DNA from: CAYPHJ01 sp964410485
GTDB lineage: Bacteria > Desulfobacterota > Binatia > UBA9968
Reading direction: 5' to 3'
Assembly (NCBI GenBank): GCA_964410485.1
Contig: CAYPHJ010000021.1
Location: forward strand, 1 to 52,545
DNA: 52,545 nucleotides
Part shown: piece after piece, positions 15,919 through 25,142 of the stretch
Position numbering within the stretch: the first letter of the stretch is position 1
How the letters are laid out: every line of letters begins with the position of its first letter
Program-made: the position numbers and the translations under genes
The notes under the pieces: model-generated
Databases searched by the model: none
What the model saw: the letters and a program-made list of their open reading frames with translations, nothing else
Told to the model about the DNA's origin: nothing

Positions 15919-17004
15919 TCATTTCTGGGGGAAGTCGCGAAGATAGCGCACACCATCCCTAAGTTCCTCCAGTTGCTTCACAGCGCTCTTTACAGCTTGA
16001 TCGGCCTTGGGGCCCACATGAATGTCGCCGGCCACACCGAGAGCTTTTTGATACTCTTCGCGAAATGCCGGATCTGCCGCCATCGACATAAACGCCTGAG
16101 TGAGAATTTGCACCCGATCGGCGGGAACACCGGCGGGCAAGGCGGCGGTTTGCTGAATTGTCAGAGGAACCACGAGGGCTTTGTACGCTTCCCACGCAGT
16201 GCCTCTTTTTTTCTCCTGAGGCAAAAGCTCCTCTAGCGTTGGTAGGTCCGCGACTAAAGGCGACCGCCGCAACGTACCATCGAAATCGACGAATCCGGTC
16301 TGCCACAAGAGCGCCATCCTCCCTTCCTTCTCTCTGGGTTCGAGGATCGGCGCAAACCCTGTCAGGCTATCCTCATAGAGGTGTATCTCGTCGCGATCAT
16401 GGGCCGCCACGAGCGGCGCGGACCCAGCATAGCCGGTAACCCAGTTATGATCTACGCCCAGAAGCTCCATCGCCAGCTTGGGCCTGAGACTTCTCGGGCT
16501 CGTCGGCGAAGTGGCCCCGACAGCGATTCGAACCGCGGCGCGCGGCAGATCTTTTGCAGTCCGCACACCCGTGGTCTTCGGATTGACCACGGTGAGCCAA
16601 ATATCGCCCGATGTCCTGAGTATGTGGAGTTTCCGTATGTCATACCTTACGCGATCAGGCGCCAAAAACGGGTGCATCACCGTGCTGGCTGCAAACTGAA
16701 CGATGGTCAAGCCGTCGGGGCTAGGCGCCGCAAAGGCATAATTCGCCGCTATGAGACCTCCAGCGCCCGGCATGTTCTGGACAAGGATCCGGGGCGACCC
16801 GGGTATCCACTTCGGCAAGTGGCGAGCGAAGATGCGGGCGCGAAGATCGACGCCACCGCCTGGCGGCTGCCCGACGATAATCCGGATCGTCTTTCCATCG
16901 TAAAAGTTATCAGACGCGGCGACTGCTCGACCGGACGAGGCAAGATAACTGAAGAGTAGAAACGCCGCGAATGCGAACCGTAAGAGAAGTAACGCTTTGC
17001 ACAT
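15919..17004 (-). CDS. TTT/Bug family periplasmic substrate-binding protein
   Basis: A 361-residue protein with a signal peptide (about 1-30, ending AVA-AS) and the tripartite tricarboxylate transporter receptor pattern. IRIIVGQPPGGGVDLRARIF carries the PGGG loop, then IPGSPRILVQNMPGAGG and NYAFAAPSPDGLTI follow. Bug proteins bind carboxylates in the periplasm and hand them to TctA/TctB-type permeases. None is adjacent, so this is an orphan receptor. Ribosome-binding site AGGAGG lies 8-9 bases before ATG 17004. It is downstream of, and in line with, the carboxyltransferase gene (89 bases apart). Confidence 0.9.
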   Translation of the reverse strand: MCKALLLLRFAFAAFLLFSYLASSGRAVAASDNFYDGKTIRIIVGQPPGGGVDLRARIFARHLPKWIPGSPRILVQNMPGAGGLIAANYAFAAPSPDGLTIVQFAASTVMHPFLAPDRVRYDIRKLHILRTSGDIWLTVVNPKTTGVRTAKDLPRAAVRIAVGATSPTSPRSLRPKLAMELLGVDHNWVTGYAGSAPLVAAHDRDEIHLYEDSLTGFAPILEPREKEGRMALLWQTGFVDFDGTLRRSPLVADLPTLEELLPQEKKRGTAWEAYKALVVPLTIQQTAALPAGVPADRVQILTQAFMSMAADPAFREEYQKALGVAGDIHVGPKADQAVKSAVKQLEELRDGVRYLRDFPQK

Positions 17005-17092
17005 CGCACCGCCCTCCTGTTGATCGAGCGCTTACTACAATTTGCTGCTGCTCCGCAGAATTGAACAGCAACGACGGTTGTTTATCGAAGCG

Positions 17093-18595
17093 CTATCGTA
17101 GCAGTGGAGTTATGTCAACAGCAGCTTGAGCTTGCTTTCTTTTCTCGAGGCGAACGGTTACGTTGCCATGCCGGAAATACACCTGGCGCGAATGTTTCTG
17201 CTTAATCGCCTGCTCGATCAATGTCAGAAGCGGATTTTTGCCTCTCATCGCGTGCTCCCCTGGCGGGCCAGCAGCTTTCATCGCAGCGACATATTCTCCG
17301 CCCGCAAAAAAGCGCAGTATCGCTTCGTCATCGGAAACTCCGGCGCCACCGAATTTCTCTCGAAACCCCTTGATCGTTATTTCCGGCGCCTCGAGCTTTT
17401 TCAGCTCTTTAGCCCTGGGCGAATTGAGAAGCTTGTCCTTGAGATTGGCTTCGATGGACTCGGCTTCCTCCGCGCCCCACCAACCGAGCGCGTACAACAG
17501 CACTTCGTCGGTAATCTCCTTGTAGCGCTCGCCCACCATAGTGTTCACGGCGGCTTGAACGCCGAAAAATTGTGAATAGGGCGTGACCATGATGGGATAG
17601 CCAAATTCGGCGCGGACGCGCGTGACTTCCTCGAGCACTTCGGGAAGTTTTTCTAACTTCCCCAGGTTCGCCAGCTGAAAGCGAAAATTGGAGATCATAC
17701 CGCCGGGAACCTGATGCAGAGAGTGGAAGGCGTCGTATTCCAATGGCCTGCCGATCGGCAACTTTTTCTGTTTTGCGATCGCGGTAAAGTGATCGCGGAC
17801 TGGTTTGATTGCTTCTTCATCGAGAACCGGACGATAGCCAAGAGCACGGGCGTTCATGGCGACGTTGAAGACCGAGGGATTCGACGAGGCGTCCGCCAGC
17901 GGCGGTATGGCCGTGTTGATCGACGTAACGCCGAGCATGATGGCTTCCAGGCAACATAACGCGCCCAGCCCGGTATTGCAGTGCGTATGGAACTCCACGG
18001 GAATGTCGTTGGCTTCATGCAAGAGAATCGGCACCAGGCGGCGGGTTGTCTCGGGGGTGAGGAGCCCGCCAGGATCTTTAAAGCATAATCTGTAAGGCTT
18101 CAGCGCTGCGGCTTCGCGGAAGCGATGGGCGAAATAGTCATCGCTGTGTTTGGGCGAAATGGAATAGATGATGTTGAGAATCGTCCTTAAACCAACTCGG
18201 TTGGCCGCCTGGATGGCCTCGGCCCAGTATTGTGGCGTATTCGACGGATCCGAAGTACGCAGCTCGGTGATCCCATTGGCCGCCAGTCGCTCAAGCCAAA
18301 GATCGGTAATCGCGGCGGGAGTGAGTTGGAAAGCCAGCATCGAGCGGCTGCGAATAGACCGTAGCGGCGTGTGCTTGACGCGCTTGGCGACCAATCGAGC
18401 GCGTTCCCAGAGATCGTCCTTTAGGTCGCGTACGCATTTCTTGAAAAAGGCCGACGACAAAAGCTCCATGCCTTCAAAGCCGGCGCGATCGATATTTTCG
18501 ACGATAGGAAGCATCATGCCGGTGGTCATGTTCGATGCCCAAAGGCTCAACTGTCCATCACGGAGAGTGGTGTCGACAAAACGGATGTCTTTCAT
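17093..18595 (-). CDS. HMGL-like carboxyltransferase (pyruvate carboxylase subunit B / oxaloacetate decarboxylase alpha type)
   Basis: The frame is open to 18733, but MKDIRFVDTTLRDGQ at 18595 is the family's natural start, giving 500 residues. Signature elements of the TIM-barrel carboxyltransferase are DTTLRDG near the start, CFKDPGGLLTPETT with the Lys that becomes carboxylated, and EFHTHCNTGLG with the metal-binding His-x-His. A C-terminal helical region follows (EVLLYALGWWG). The biotinyl domain and its AMKM motif, present in full oxaloacetate decarboxylase alpha, are absent, so a separate biotin carrier would be needed. The gene is divergent from MmgE/PrpD, which suggests a shared carboxylic-acid pathway. 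Confidence 0.85.
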   Translation of the reverse strand: MKDIRFVDTTLRDGQLSLWASNMTTGMMLPIVENIDRAGFEGMELLSSAFFKKCVRDLKDDLWERARLVAKRVKHTPLRSIRSRSMLAFQLTPAAITDLWLERLAANGITELRTSDPSNTPQYWAEAIQAANRVGLRTILNIIYSISPKHSDDYFAHRFREAAALKPYRLCFKDPGGLLTPETTRRLVPILLHEANDIPVEFHTHCNTGLGALCCLEAIMLGVTSINTAIPPLADASSNPSVFNVAMNARALGYRPVLDEEAIKPVRDHFTAIAKQKKLPIGRPLEYDAFHSLHQVPGGMISNFRFQLANLGKLEKLPEVLEEVTRVRAEFGYPIMVTPYSQFFGVQAAVNTMVGERYKEITDEVLLYALGWWGAEEAESIEANLKDKLLNSPRAKELKKLEAPEITIKGFREKFGGAGVSDDEAILRFFAGGEYVAAMKAAGPPGEHAMRGKNPLLTLIEQAIKQKHSRQVYFRHGNVTVRLEKRKQAQAAVDITPLLR

Positions 18596-18625
18596 TTTGC
18601 TGTGAACCCCCTTGGCACCAGGTAA

Positions 18626-18681
18626 ACAACCTTTTGCAGGATGGCAAGTATTTGACAACCTTTTCCTGCCGGCACTAGAGT
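18626..18681 (+). promoter_or_regulatory. possible promoter for mmgE with direct repeats
   Basis: TTGACA (18652-18657) and TAGAGT (18676-18681) are 18 bases apart. ACAACCTTTT occurs at 18626-18635 and again at 18655-18664, a 29-base step, with the second copy overlapping the -35 box. This could be an operator between the divergent carboxyltransferase and MmgE genes. Confidence 0.35.
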
Positions 18682-18790
18682 CAGTTGCGGACGACTTCGA
18701 GATATAGTCGAAGCCCGGCTCGATTTCCAGCACAGCACAGTCTTGACCTTGCGCGCAGGCGGGCTCTAATCCAAAGAGGTTTTAGCACTC

Positions 18791-20179
18791 ATGCTTGAAA
18801 CAGACATCACCGGGCAGCTTGCCCGGTACATGGCGGAAGCGAGGCACCAAAGCCTTGCACCGGCCGTCGCCGAGGCCGCCAAACACCGCATCTTAGATTC
18901 TATCGGCGCCATCGTCTCTGGAACTCGTCTCAAAGCTGGAGGGTTGGCCCACCGGTATGTGCGGCTGCAGGGCGGCGTCCAGGAAGCATCTGTCCTGGCA
19001 ACCGATCTGAAAACCTCCGCGGTCAATGCGGCGCTGGCAAACGGAATGTGCGGCCATGCCGATGAAACGGATGACTTCGAGCCGGTAACCAAGGCCCACC
19101 CGGGTTGCTCAGTGGTGCCCGCGGCACTGGCTGTAGCCGAACGCGAAGGCAGCTCCGGGGCGGAGCTTCTGCGCGCCGTGGTCCTTGGCTATGACGTGTG
19201 TTGCCGATTCCTTATGGCGCTGGGTCCCGAACTGGTGCGCGGCGGCCACCGCAGCGCGGAAGGGACAAGTTCCACAATGGGCTGCGCCGCAGCAGCGGCA
19301 TCTCTGGCAAAGCTGGATGAGAAGGGGATGCGCTACGCGCTTTCTTACGCGGCCCAGCAGGTCTCCGGCATTTGGAGTTGGGTACGGGATTCGGAACATG
19401 TCGAGAAGGCATTCGACTTCGCGGGCATGGGAGCGCGCAACGGTGTCAGCGCCGCTCTCATGGTGCAAACAGGCTTTACCGGCGTTTGGGATGTACTTGA
19501 AGGCGAGCACAACGTCCTCGAAGCCCTCTCGCCGCAACCGAAGCCCCACGAGATGGTGAAGGATCTCGGCAGCCATTTCTACATAACCGAGACGGCTATC
19601 AAACCTTATCCTGTCGGCTACCCCATTCAATCGGCTCTGGACGCTTTTTTTACCTTGCACCGCCAGCACGGCTTGAGCGTTGAGAATGTCGAGCGCCTCA
19701 CCGTCCGGCTGCCCGAAGACGGCGCCCGCATTGTCAATAATCGCTCGATGCCGGATGTTAACTGCCAGCACATGATCGCCATGGCCCTGGTTGACGGCAA
19801 AATCACTTTTGCTTCTACCCGCTCCTACGAGCGCATGTCGGACCCTGTGGTGCTCGCTGTAAAGGAACGAGTGAGTCTGGTACCCGATTCCGCCCTGATG
19901 GATCCCGCGGCGCCCCGAAGCGCAAAGGTGGAGGTCGTTCTAAAGGACGGCCGTACTCTGAACCAATTCACACCTCACGCGTACGGCACCAAACAAAACC
20001 CGATGGGCACTGAGAGCGTAAACACAAAAGTACGGGACTTGCTGGAGCCGGTGCTCGCCCCATCGCGCACCGTGGCTGTCATCCGGCGGGTGAACGCTTT
20101 GGAGAGCGTGGCCAACGTCCGCGAGCTGCTCCCGTTTTTGACTCTGACTCCCCAGGAGATGGCTCCAGACGACGCTTGA
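18791..20179 (+). CDS. MmgE/PrpD family protein
   Basis: A 462-residue protein of the MmgE/PrpD (2-methylcitrate dehydratase / cis-aconitate decarboxylase) fold. It shows AKHRILDSIGAIVSGTRL at the N terminus, GMCGHADETDDF with the catalytic-region His-Ala-Asp, and HPGCSVVPAALAVAE. ETAIKPYPVGYPIQSALDAF, given here as a region around residues 270-290, contains the conserved KPYP(C/V)G. Members dehydrate, decarboxylate or isomerise small di- and tricarboxylates. There are no prpB/prpC neighbours, so methylcitrate cycling is not implied. The gene lies beside the carboxyltransferase and TTT genes. Coding-like sequence continues 22 codons past the TGA, but that alone is weak evidence. Confidence 0.9.
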   Translation: MLETDITGQLARYMAEARHQSLAPAVAEAAKHRILDSIGAIVSGTRLKAGGLAHRYVRLQGGVQEASVLATDLKTSAVNAALANGMCGHADETDDFEPVTKAHPGCSVVPAALAVAEREGSSGAELLRAVVLGYDVCCRFLMALGPELVRGGHRSAEGTSSTMGCAAAAASLAKLDEKGMRYALSYAAQQVSGIWSWVRDSEHVEKAFDFAGMGARNGVSAALMVQTGFTGVWDVLEGEHNVLEALSPQPKPHEMVKDLGSHFYITETAIKPYPVGYPIQSALDAFFTLHRQHGLSVENVERLTVRLPEDGARIVNNRSMPDVNCQHMIAMALVDGKITFASTRSYERMSDPVVLAVKERVSLVPDSALMDPAAPRSAKVEVVLKDGRTLNQFTPHAYGTKQNPMGTESVNTKVRDLLEPVLAPSRTVAVIRRVNALESVANVRELLPFLTLTPQEMAPDDA

Positions 20180-20246
20180 ACCACGTGGGCTCTCGAGTAC
20201 TTCGCGAAGGAAAACCCCGACATCATGCTCGCGGAGACAGCCTGAG

Positions 20247-20413
20247 ATGGAACGAGAAGCATTGAGAGAGAAATTCCGAGGGACTTTGTTAGGGTGGCCA
20301 TTGGCGATGCTTTGGGTGCTCCGTTTGAAGGCCTGCCTTCCGAAGACAACTTTAGTCAGACCCGCAACAGCACGATCCGGTTGCCCGGGAACCAGACGCT
20401 TGAAAACCGATAA
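20247..20413 (+). pseudogene. remnant of an ADP-ribosylglycohydrolase N terminus
   Basis: From ATG 20247 the frame reads MEREALREKFRGTLL. One base is then missing and the next frame gives VAIGDALGAPFEGLPSED. Together this is the typical start of ADP-ribosylglycohydrolases (FRGxLLGxAIGDALGxPFE, with the metal-binding Asp). Only about 35 recognisable residues remain before unrelated sequence and a stop at 20411-20413. It is a dead fragment. Confidence 0.6.
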
Positions 20414-21010
20414 AATCTTTTGATCCAGCGGAACGTCGCCGGCGAATAAAATCCAGTCTGTAAGTTATCCTCGAATTGGCTTTGCTCGACCAAGTAAGCG
20501 AGTCAAGGGCCGCGTCGACCACAAACTCCATCGAGTGTTCAACATCAGGGGTCCGATGCATCGCGCCGGCCACACTGCCACCGATCCCCTGCTGCTCGGT
20601 TGACCCCGTGGCGCTTCGGACATTCACGGGTCCGGGTTGGACAGTATGGTTTACAAGCTCTTATAAGTGTGTTAGATAAGTACCAACTAAAACAAGAAAA
20701 GAGAGAAGAAGAGCGGAAAAATTTGGGAACTGCTCAGCATATAGGCTAAGGTTTTTTGAGCGGTTCACGGCTCGTCAGACTGATACAGGCTCTCCCGAAG
20801 CTGAACATCTAACTGGACACTTCAACACCCGCAATTGCGGATGTCAATCCCGTCGGAGTTCCTGCGCTAATAGAGCAGAACAAGGCGTCTCGAAAAGAAC
20901 CAACTTCGAGAGATGCTGAAGTTTGATCCAGCGGAATCAGGAAGCAACTTTTCTGATCCTTTGGCCTCCATTTCATCTCCGTCAAACACCTCTCATTTCG
21001 GAGGATCCTT
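20414..21010. other. about 600 bp without a functional gene
   Basis: Only short broken frames are visible on either strand. A 15-base word TTTGATCCAGCGGAA occurs near 20420 and again near 20923. On the reverse strand, 20352-20460 reads as a protein-like fragment (FAGDVPLDQKILSVF) that I cannot identify. No rpsO precedes pnp. The last bases contain the pnp ribosome-binding site. Confidence 0.5.
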
Positions 21011-23131
21011 ATGATTAGAAAAGTGGAACTAGAATTTTACGGCCGTCCTTTATCCATTGAAATCGGCAAACTGGCCAAGCAAGCCGATGGCGCTGCGCTC
21101 GTCCGCTACGGCGACAGTGTCGTGTTGGTTACGGCTGTCGCGGCCAAAGATCTCAAGCCGGATATGGACTTCTTTCCATTGACAGTGGACTATCAGGAGA
21201 AGACCTTCGCCGCGGGCAAGATCCCGGGCGGCTTTTTTAAGCGTGAGGGTCGCCCATCAGAAAAAGAAATCCTCACCTGCCGATTGATTGATCGGTCGAT
21301 TCGACCCCTGTTTTCAGAGGGCCTTCGCTGTGAGACCCAGGTTATCGCTACAGTGCTTTCGGTGGATCGCGAGAACGATCCAGATATCGCGGCCATGCTC
21401 GGAACATCGGTTGCCCTTCATACGTCTGACATTCCTTTCAATGGGCCGCTGGCCGGTGTGCGGATCGGTCGTATCGGCGGGCAATGGACAATCAACCCTA
21501 CTCAGGCTCAGCTCCAGGAGAGCGACGCGGACATTTTTCTTTCGGGCAGTAAGGATGCCATCGTCATGGTGGAAGGCAGTGCCAAGATCATTCCCGAGGA
21601 TGAGATTCTCGAGGCGTTGTTCACCGGCCATGAAGCGATCCAGTCGCTGTTGCAACTTCAAGAAGAACTCAAGCGAGAACTAGGAAAGACCAAGAGGCAG
21701 ATTCCTCTGGTGGTACCGAATCAAGCGGTCGCGCGCCGGGTCGAAGAACTGGCGGTAGAAAAGCTCAAAGCAGCCATTGAAATTCCCGATAAACTCGAGC
21801 GCTATAAGAGAATCGCTGAGATAAAAAGTGAGATTGTTCCCCAGGCTCTGAGCGAATTCGCGCAAGAAGAAAAGAGCATTAAAGGGGCCTTCGAAGAGCT
21901 AAAGCGAACCATCTTTCGTAATCTGATCGTTCACCAAGAGCGGCGCATCGACGGTAGAGGTCTCAAGGACGTTCGCCCGATAACCTGCGAAGTTGAGGTG
22001 TTGCCACGGACCCACGGTTCGGCATTATTCACGCGCGGTGAAACCCAGGCTCTGGTGGTGACAACGCTCGGAACCGCTTCGGACGAACAGCGGATCGATG
22101 CACTGCTCGGCGAGCACTATAAGAAATTTACGCTGCATTATAATTTTCCGCCATTCAGCGTTGGCGAGGTCAAGTTCCTACGCGGGCCGAGCCGGCGCGA
22201 CATCGGTCACGGACACCTGGCCGAGCGGGCTTTGTCGCCGGTGCTACCCGACGAAGAGACCTTTCCCTACACCCTGCGAATCGTTTCGGAAATTCTCGAG
22301 TCCAACGGCTCAACTTCGATGGCGACGGTCTGCGGGGGTTCGCTGGCTCTGATGGACGCCGGTGTGCCGATCACCGCGCCGGTGGCTGGCATAGCTATGG
22401 GCTTGATTAAAGAGGGCGAGAACGTCCGCGTCTTGTCGGATATTCTCGGCGACGAGGACCACCTCGGCGACATGGATTTCAAGGTAGCGGGGACCACTGA
22501 TGGCATAACCTCTCTCCAGATGGACATCAAGGTCAGCGGAGTAACACGTGAAATCATGACCCAAGCGTTATATGAGGCGAAAGAGGGACGTTTAGGGATT
22601 CTTAACATTATGAATCAAACGGTCGCTTCTCACCGGGCCACTATCTCCGGTCATGCTCCTCGGATTACGACGATCAATGTCAGACCTGAGAAGATCCGAG
22701 AGATCATCGGTCCGGGTGGTAAGGTTATTCGTGGAATCGTCGCGGCGACCGGCGTCAAGATGGACGTCGAGGACGACGGCACCGTGACCATTGCATCCAG
22801 CGATGAGGCCGCTTTACGCAAAGCCATTGAGATGGTCCAAAGGATTACAGCTGAAGCCGAGATCGGAAAAATCTACAATGGGACGGTAAGAAAAATCGTC
22901 GACTTCGGCGCATTCGTGGAAATTCTGCCCGGAACGGACGGCCTGGTCCATATCTCACAACTCGCGCCCGGACGGGTTCAGAGGGTATCGGATGTTCTTA
23001 AAGAGGGAGATCAGGTGATGGTCAAAGTCTTGGAAGTCGACCGGCAGGGAAAAATCAGACTGAGTCGCAAAGAGGCGCTCCAAGAACTGGGGCCGACTCC
23101 GTCCAAAAACAGCTCCGATAATCCTTCTTAG
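21011..23131 (+). CDS. pnp: polyribonucleotide nucleotidyltransferase (PNPase)
   Basis: A 706-residue protein with the complete PNPase order. The first RNase PH domain (about 1-215) has AGKIPGGFFKREGRPSEKE. It is followed by an all-helical linker and the second, catalytic RNase PH domain (about 300-530) with LFTRGETQALVV and GGSLALMDAGVPI. A KH domain comes next (IREIIGPGGKVI, about 555-610), then an S1 domain (IYNGTVRKIVDFGAFVEI, about 620-690). It degrades RNA 3' to 5' by phosphorolysis as a cytosolic trimer. Ribosome-binding site CGGAGGATCCTT precedes ATG 21011. In many bacteria pnp follows rpsO; here it stands alone. Confidence 0.98.
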   Translation: MIRKVELEFYGRPLSIEIGKLAKQADGAALVRYGDSVVLVTAVAAKDLKPDMDFFPLTVDYQEKTFAAGKIPGGFFKREGRPSEKEILTCRLIDRSIRPLFSEGLRCETQVIATVLSVDRENDPDIAAMLGTSVALHTSDIPFNGPLAGVRIGRIGGQWTINPTQAQLQESDADIFLSGSKDAIVMVEGSAKIIPEDEILEALFTGHEAIQSLLQLQEELKRELGKTKRQIPLVVPNQAVARRVEELAVEKLKAAIEIPDKLERYKRIAEIKSEIVPQALSEFAQEEKSIKGAFEELKRTIFRNLIVHQERRIDGRGLKDVRPITCEVEVLPRTHGSALFTRGETQALVVTTLGTASDEQRIDALLGEHYKKFTLHYNFPPFSVGEVKFLRGPSRRDIGHGHLAERALSPVLPDEETFPYTLRIVSEILESNGSTSMATVCGGSLALMDAGVPITAPVAGIAMGLIKEGENVRVLSDILGDEDHLGDMDFKVAGTTDGITSLQMDIKVSGVTREIMTQALYEAKEGRLGILNIMNQTVASHRATISGHAPRITTINVRPEKIREIIGPGGKVIRGIVAATGVKMDVEDDGTVTIASSDEAALRKAIEMVQRITAEAEIGKIYNGTVRKIVDFGAFVEILPGTDGLVHISQLAPGRVQRVSDVLKEGDQVMVKVLEVDRQGKIRLSRKEALQELGPTPSKNSSDNPS

Positions 23132-23356
23132 GCGTACGCTCTCGGCGGCGACCGCGATTCTTGGGCCCACTCTGGGGGCCGTCGTGCTCTCTCCCATCTG
23201 CATTGACTCGCCCCATTCTCACTTCAAGCGCTGAACCCATGAAAGTTATATTCGGCAAGCCGTAAGATCCTGGTGGATCTCGTCAAGCAGTGTTGACACG
23301 CCTCCAGCGCTTTTCTTAATGTCGTTTTCTGCGATCCGACTGAAAGGAGATTCACC

Positions 23357-24514
23357 ATGTGGAAGGGAATGAAAGTCATCGACGCCGATGCCCATATGCA
23401 TGAGCCGCAATACCTTTGGGAGCGATACGTTGAGCCCAGGTTCCGCGATCGAGTGCCGAAGGTTGCCTTCATGGACGGTGTGTTCATGGTGTATGAGCCG
23501 GACGGCGAGATTATTCCCAAAGGTGAAATCCAGCAGCGTCCGCCGCAAAGCGCGTGGGATGTTTTAGAAGAGAAGTACGGCGAGGCGTATCGGCAGTGGT
23601 GGTCTGCAGAGATCCGCTTGAAGGACATGAAGCGCTACGGCTGGGATATTCAAGTCCTTCTGCCCACCGGAAACAATGGCAACTTCGCCTATCGCGTGGC
23701 GCTCAAAGATCCTGAGCTGGGAGCCGCTATGTGCCGCGCGTACAACAACTGGTGTTATGATTACTGTAGCGCCGATCCGAAGCGCCTCAAGTTTGTCGCG
23801 GTGCTGCCGGGCTCGGACGTTGGTGAGATGGTGAAGGAAGCACGCCGCGCCGTCGAGCAACTTGGAGCGGTTTCGGTGCGCAATCCCTTTCTTCCTGTCG
23901 GGAAATATCTGCACGAGCCGGAATACGACCCCCTATGGCAACTGGCATGCGACCTGGATTTCCCGATCTCCGCTCACGGCGAATATCGCCAGCGCCGCTT
24001 TCAACCCTTCAGGCAGCTCGAAGGCGAACGCCAGGAGGACATTCAGCTCGCGCTCCGCGGTCTTGATCACGCTTTGGGATTCCCCTGCGACAACATGACA
24101 ACGCTCGGCCATTTCATTTTTACCGGAATTTTGGAGCGTTTTCCCAAGCTCAGGCTTGCCGTCCTCGAATCCAATGCCGGCTGGCTACCGTTTTGGCTCG
24201 GCCGGATGGACGATCACACGCATGGACGCAACAGCGTGATGGGGAAATCCAACAAGCTGCGCATGCGCCCGAGCCAATACTTCATGCGCCAGTGCTTTAT
24301 TTCCTGTGACAGCGACGAGCGCGCGCTTAAATACGTCGTCGATGATCTGAACGGCGAGAACATCGTCTGGAACACGGACTACCCACATCCCGATGCCATT
24401 GATCCAAAACGGGCCCTTCCCGATCTCGACGCCCAGGCGATTTCCGAGGAGGCCAAGCGCAAAATTCTCTGGGACAATGCCGTGAAACTTTTTGGGCCGC
24501 GGCTTCTGACGTAG
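23357..24514 (+). CDS. amidohydrolase family protein (COG2159, ACMSD-like)
   Basis: A 385-residue TIM-barrel metal hydrolase of the amidohydrolase_2 family. The metal ligands are visible: HxH in DADAHMHEP near the N terminus, His of ISAHGEYRQ, and Asp of NTDYPHPD near the C terminus. Relatives include aminocarboxymuconate-semialdehyde decarboxylase and gamma-resorcylate decarboxylase, so hydrolysis or decarboxylation of an aromatic or carboxylic substrate is plausible. Its first of three paralogues here. AAGGAGATTCACC lies before ATG 23357. The stop codon touches a REP palindrome. Confidence 0.88.
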   Translation: MWKGMKVIDADAHMHEPQYLWERYVEPRFRDRVPKVAFMDGVFMVYEPDGEIIPKGEIQQRPPQSAWDVLEEKYGEAYRQWWSAEIRLKDMKRYGWDIQVLLPTGNNGNFAYRVALKDPELGAAMCRAYNNWCYDYCSADPKRLKFVAVLPGSDVGEMVKEARRAVEQLGAVSVRNPFLPVGKYLHEPEYDPLWQLACDLDFPISAHGEYRQRRFQPFRQLEGERQEDIQLALRGLDHALGFPCDNMTTLGHFIFTGILERFPKLRLAVLESNAGWLPFWLGRMDDHTHGRNSVMGKSNKLRMRPSQYFMRQCFISCDSDERALKYVVDDLNGENIVWNTDYPHPDAIDPKRALPDLDAQAISEEAKRKILWDNAVKLFGPRLLT

Positions 24515-24563
24515 GGGCCGACCTATGTGTCGGCCCGTCAGAAGGCGCACACACGGGTGCGCC
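24515..24563. repeat. pair of REP-like palindromes
   Basis: GGGCCGAC/GTCGGCCC (24515-24522 with 24529-24536) and GGCGCAC/GTGCGCC (24544-24550 with 24557-24563) are two perfect hairpins with 6-base loops. They lie between the amidohydrolase stop and the dead REP-associated transposase. Confidence 0.75.
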
Positions 24564-25108
24564 CTAGTTGCGCCATGCGTACTCCGGCTCGGGCTCGGTG
24601 GTGGCCGGATTCTCACGATCGAATGCCCAGCGCGCAGGATTATCGAGTATGTATTGCCTGATTCGAAGAAGAGAGTCTTCGTTACGGATGACGTGCTCGT
24701 AATCACCACGTTGCCATAATCGCCCGGCAAACGCCGGCCATGAGGCGGTTCTAGCACCGCGAATATATTTGTTGGTCGTCATCGTTTCAAACCATTGCAT
24801 AATGGTTGGTAGGGGCGCGCCTGCGTCTGCGCCCTCCGACCCGGGACGGGTGTGCAGATCGGTCGGGCCGACACTCGGCATGATAACGAACTTGTCGTTT
24901 CAGCAGCGGGGAATTTGTGGTTTAGTTGAACCCACCAGTGTTCAATCATCCTACCAGCATCGTTCAATTGCATTGTGTCGCCCACTACCTCCCCAAACAA
25001 ACATGCGCGTTCTTGTGTGCAGATAGTGACAAAGTACGGACCAGCTTGTTTATAATCGTATGCCTTCGATCGGAGTGAGCGGCGGTACTTACGCTCGGGG
25101 ATTGTCAC
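24564..25108 (-). pseudogene. REP-associated tyrosine transposase (RAYT), inactivated
   Basis: Read on the minus strand from GTG 25108, the first part (RRSLRSKAYDYKQAGPYFVTICTQ, seen over residues 8-31) and the last part (PTIMQWFETMTTNKYIRG; FAGRLWQRGDYEHVIRNED; IRQYILDNPARWAFDRENP) match REP-associated transposases of the Y1/IS200-like class. A frameshift near 24890 divides them. The stretch that should carry the metal-binding HUH motif (VIMPNHxH) reads VIMPSVGPTDLHTR, so the catalytic histidines are gone. The element is dead, but its palindromes remain around it. Confidence 0.75.
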
Positions 25109-25142
25109 CGTTAAACCGTGAAATGTGAAATACTGGTTCGGG

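Noticed and set aside
18596..18733. 46-residue N-terminal extension of the carboxyltransferase.
   Set aside because: The sequence lacks conservation-like character, and the family starts at the KDIRFVDTTLRDG segment; promoter elements of the divergent gene lie in it.
20177..20245. The mmgE frame continues 22 codons past its TGA (protein-like ALEYFAKENPDIM), a possible second selenoprotein.
   Set aside because: No Cys is expected at that position in the family, the protein is already full length, and no SECIS-type hairpin with a suitable loop follows the TGA.
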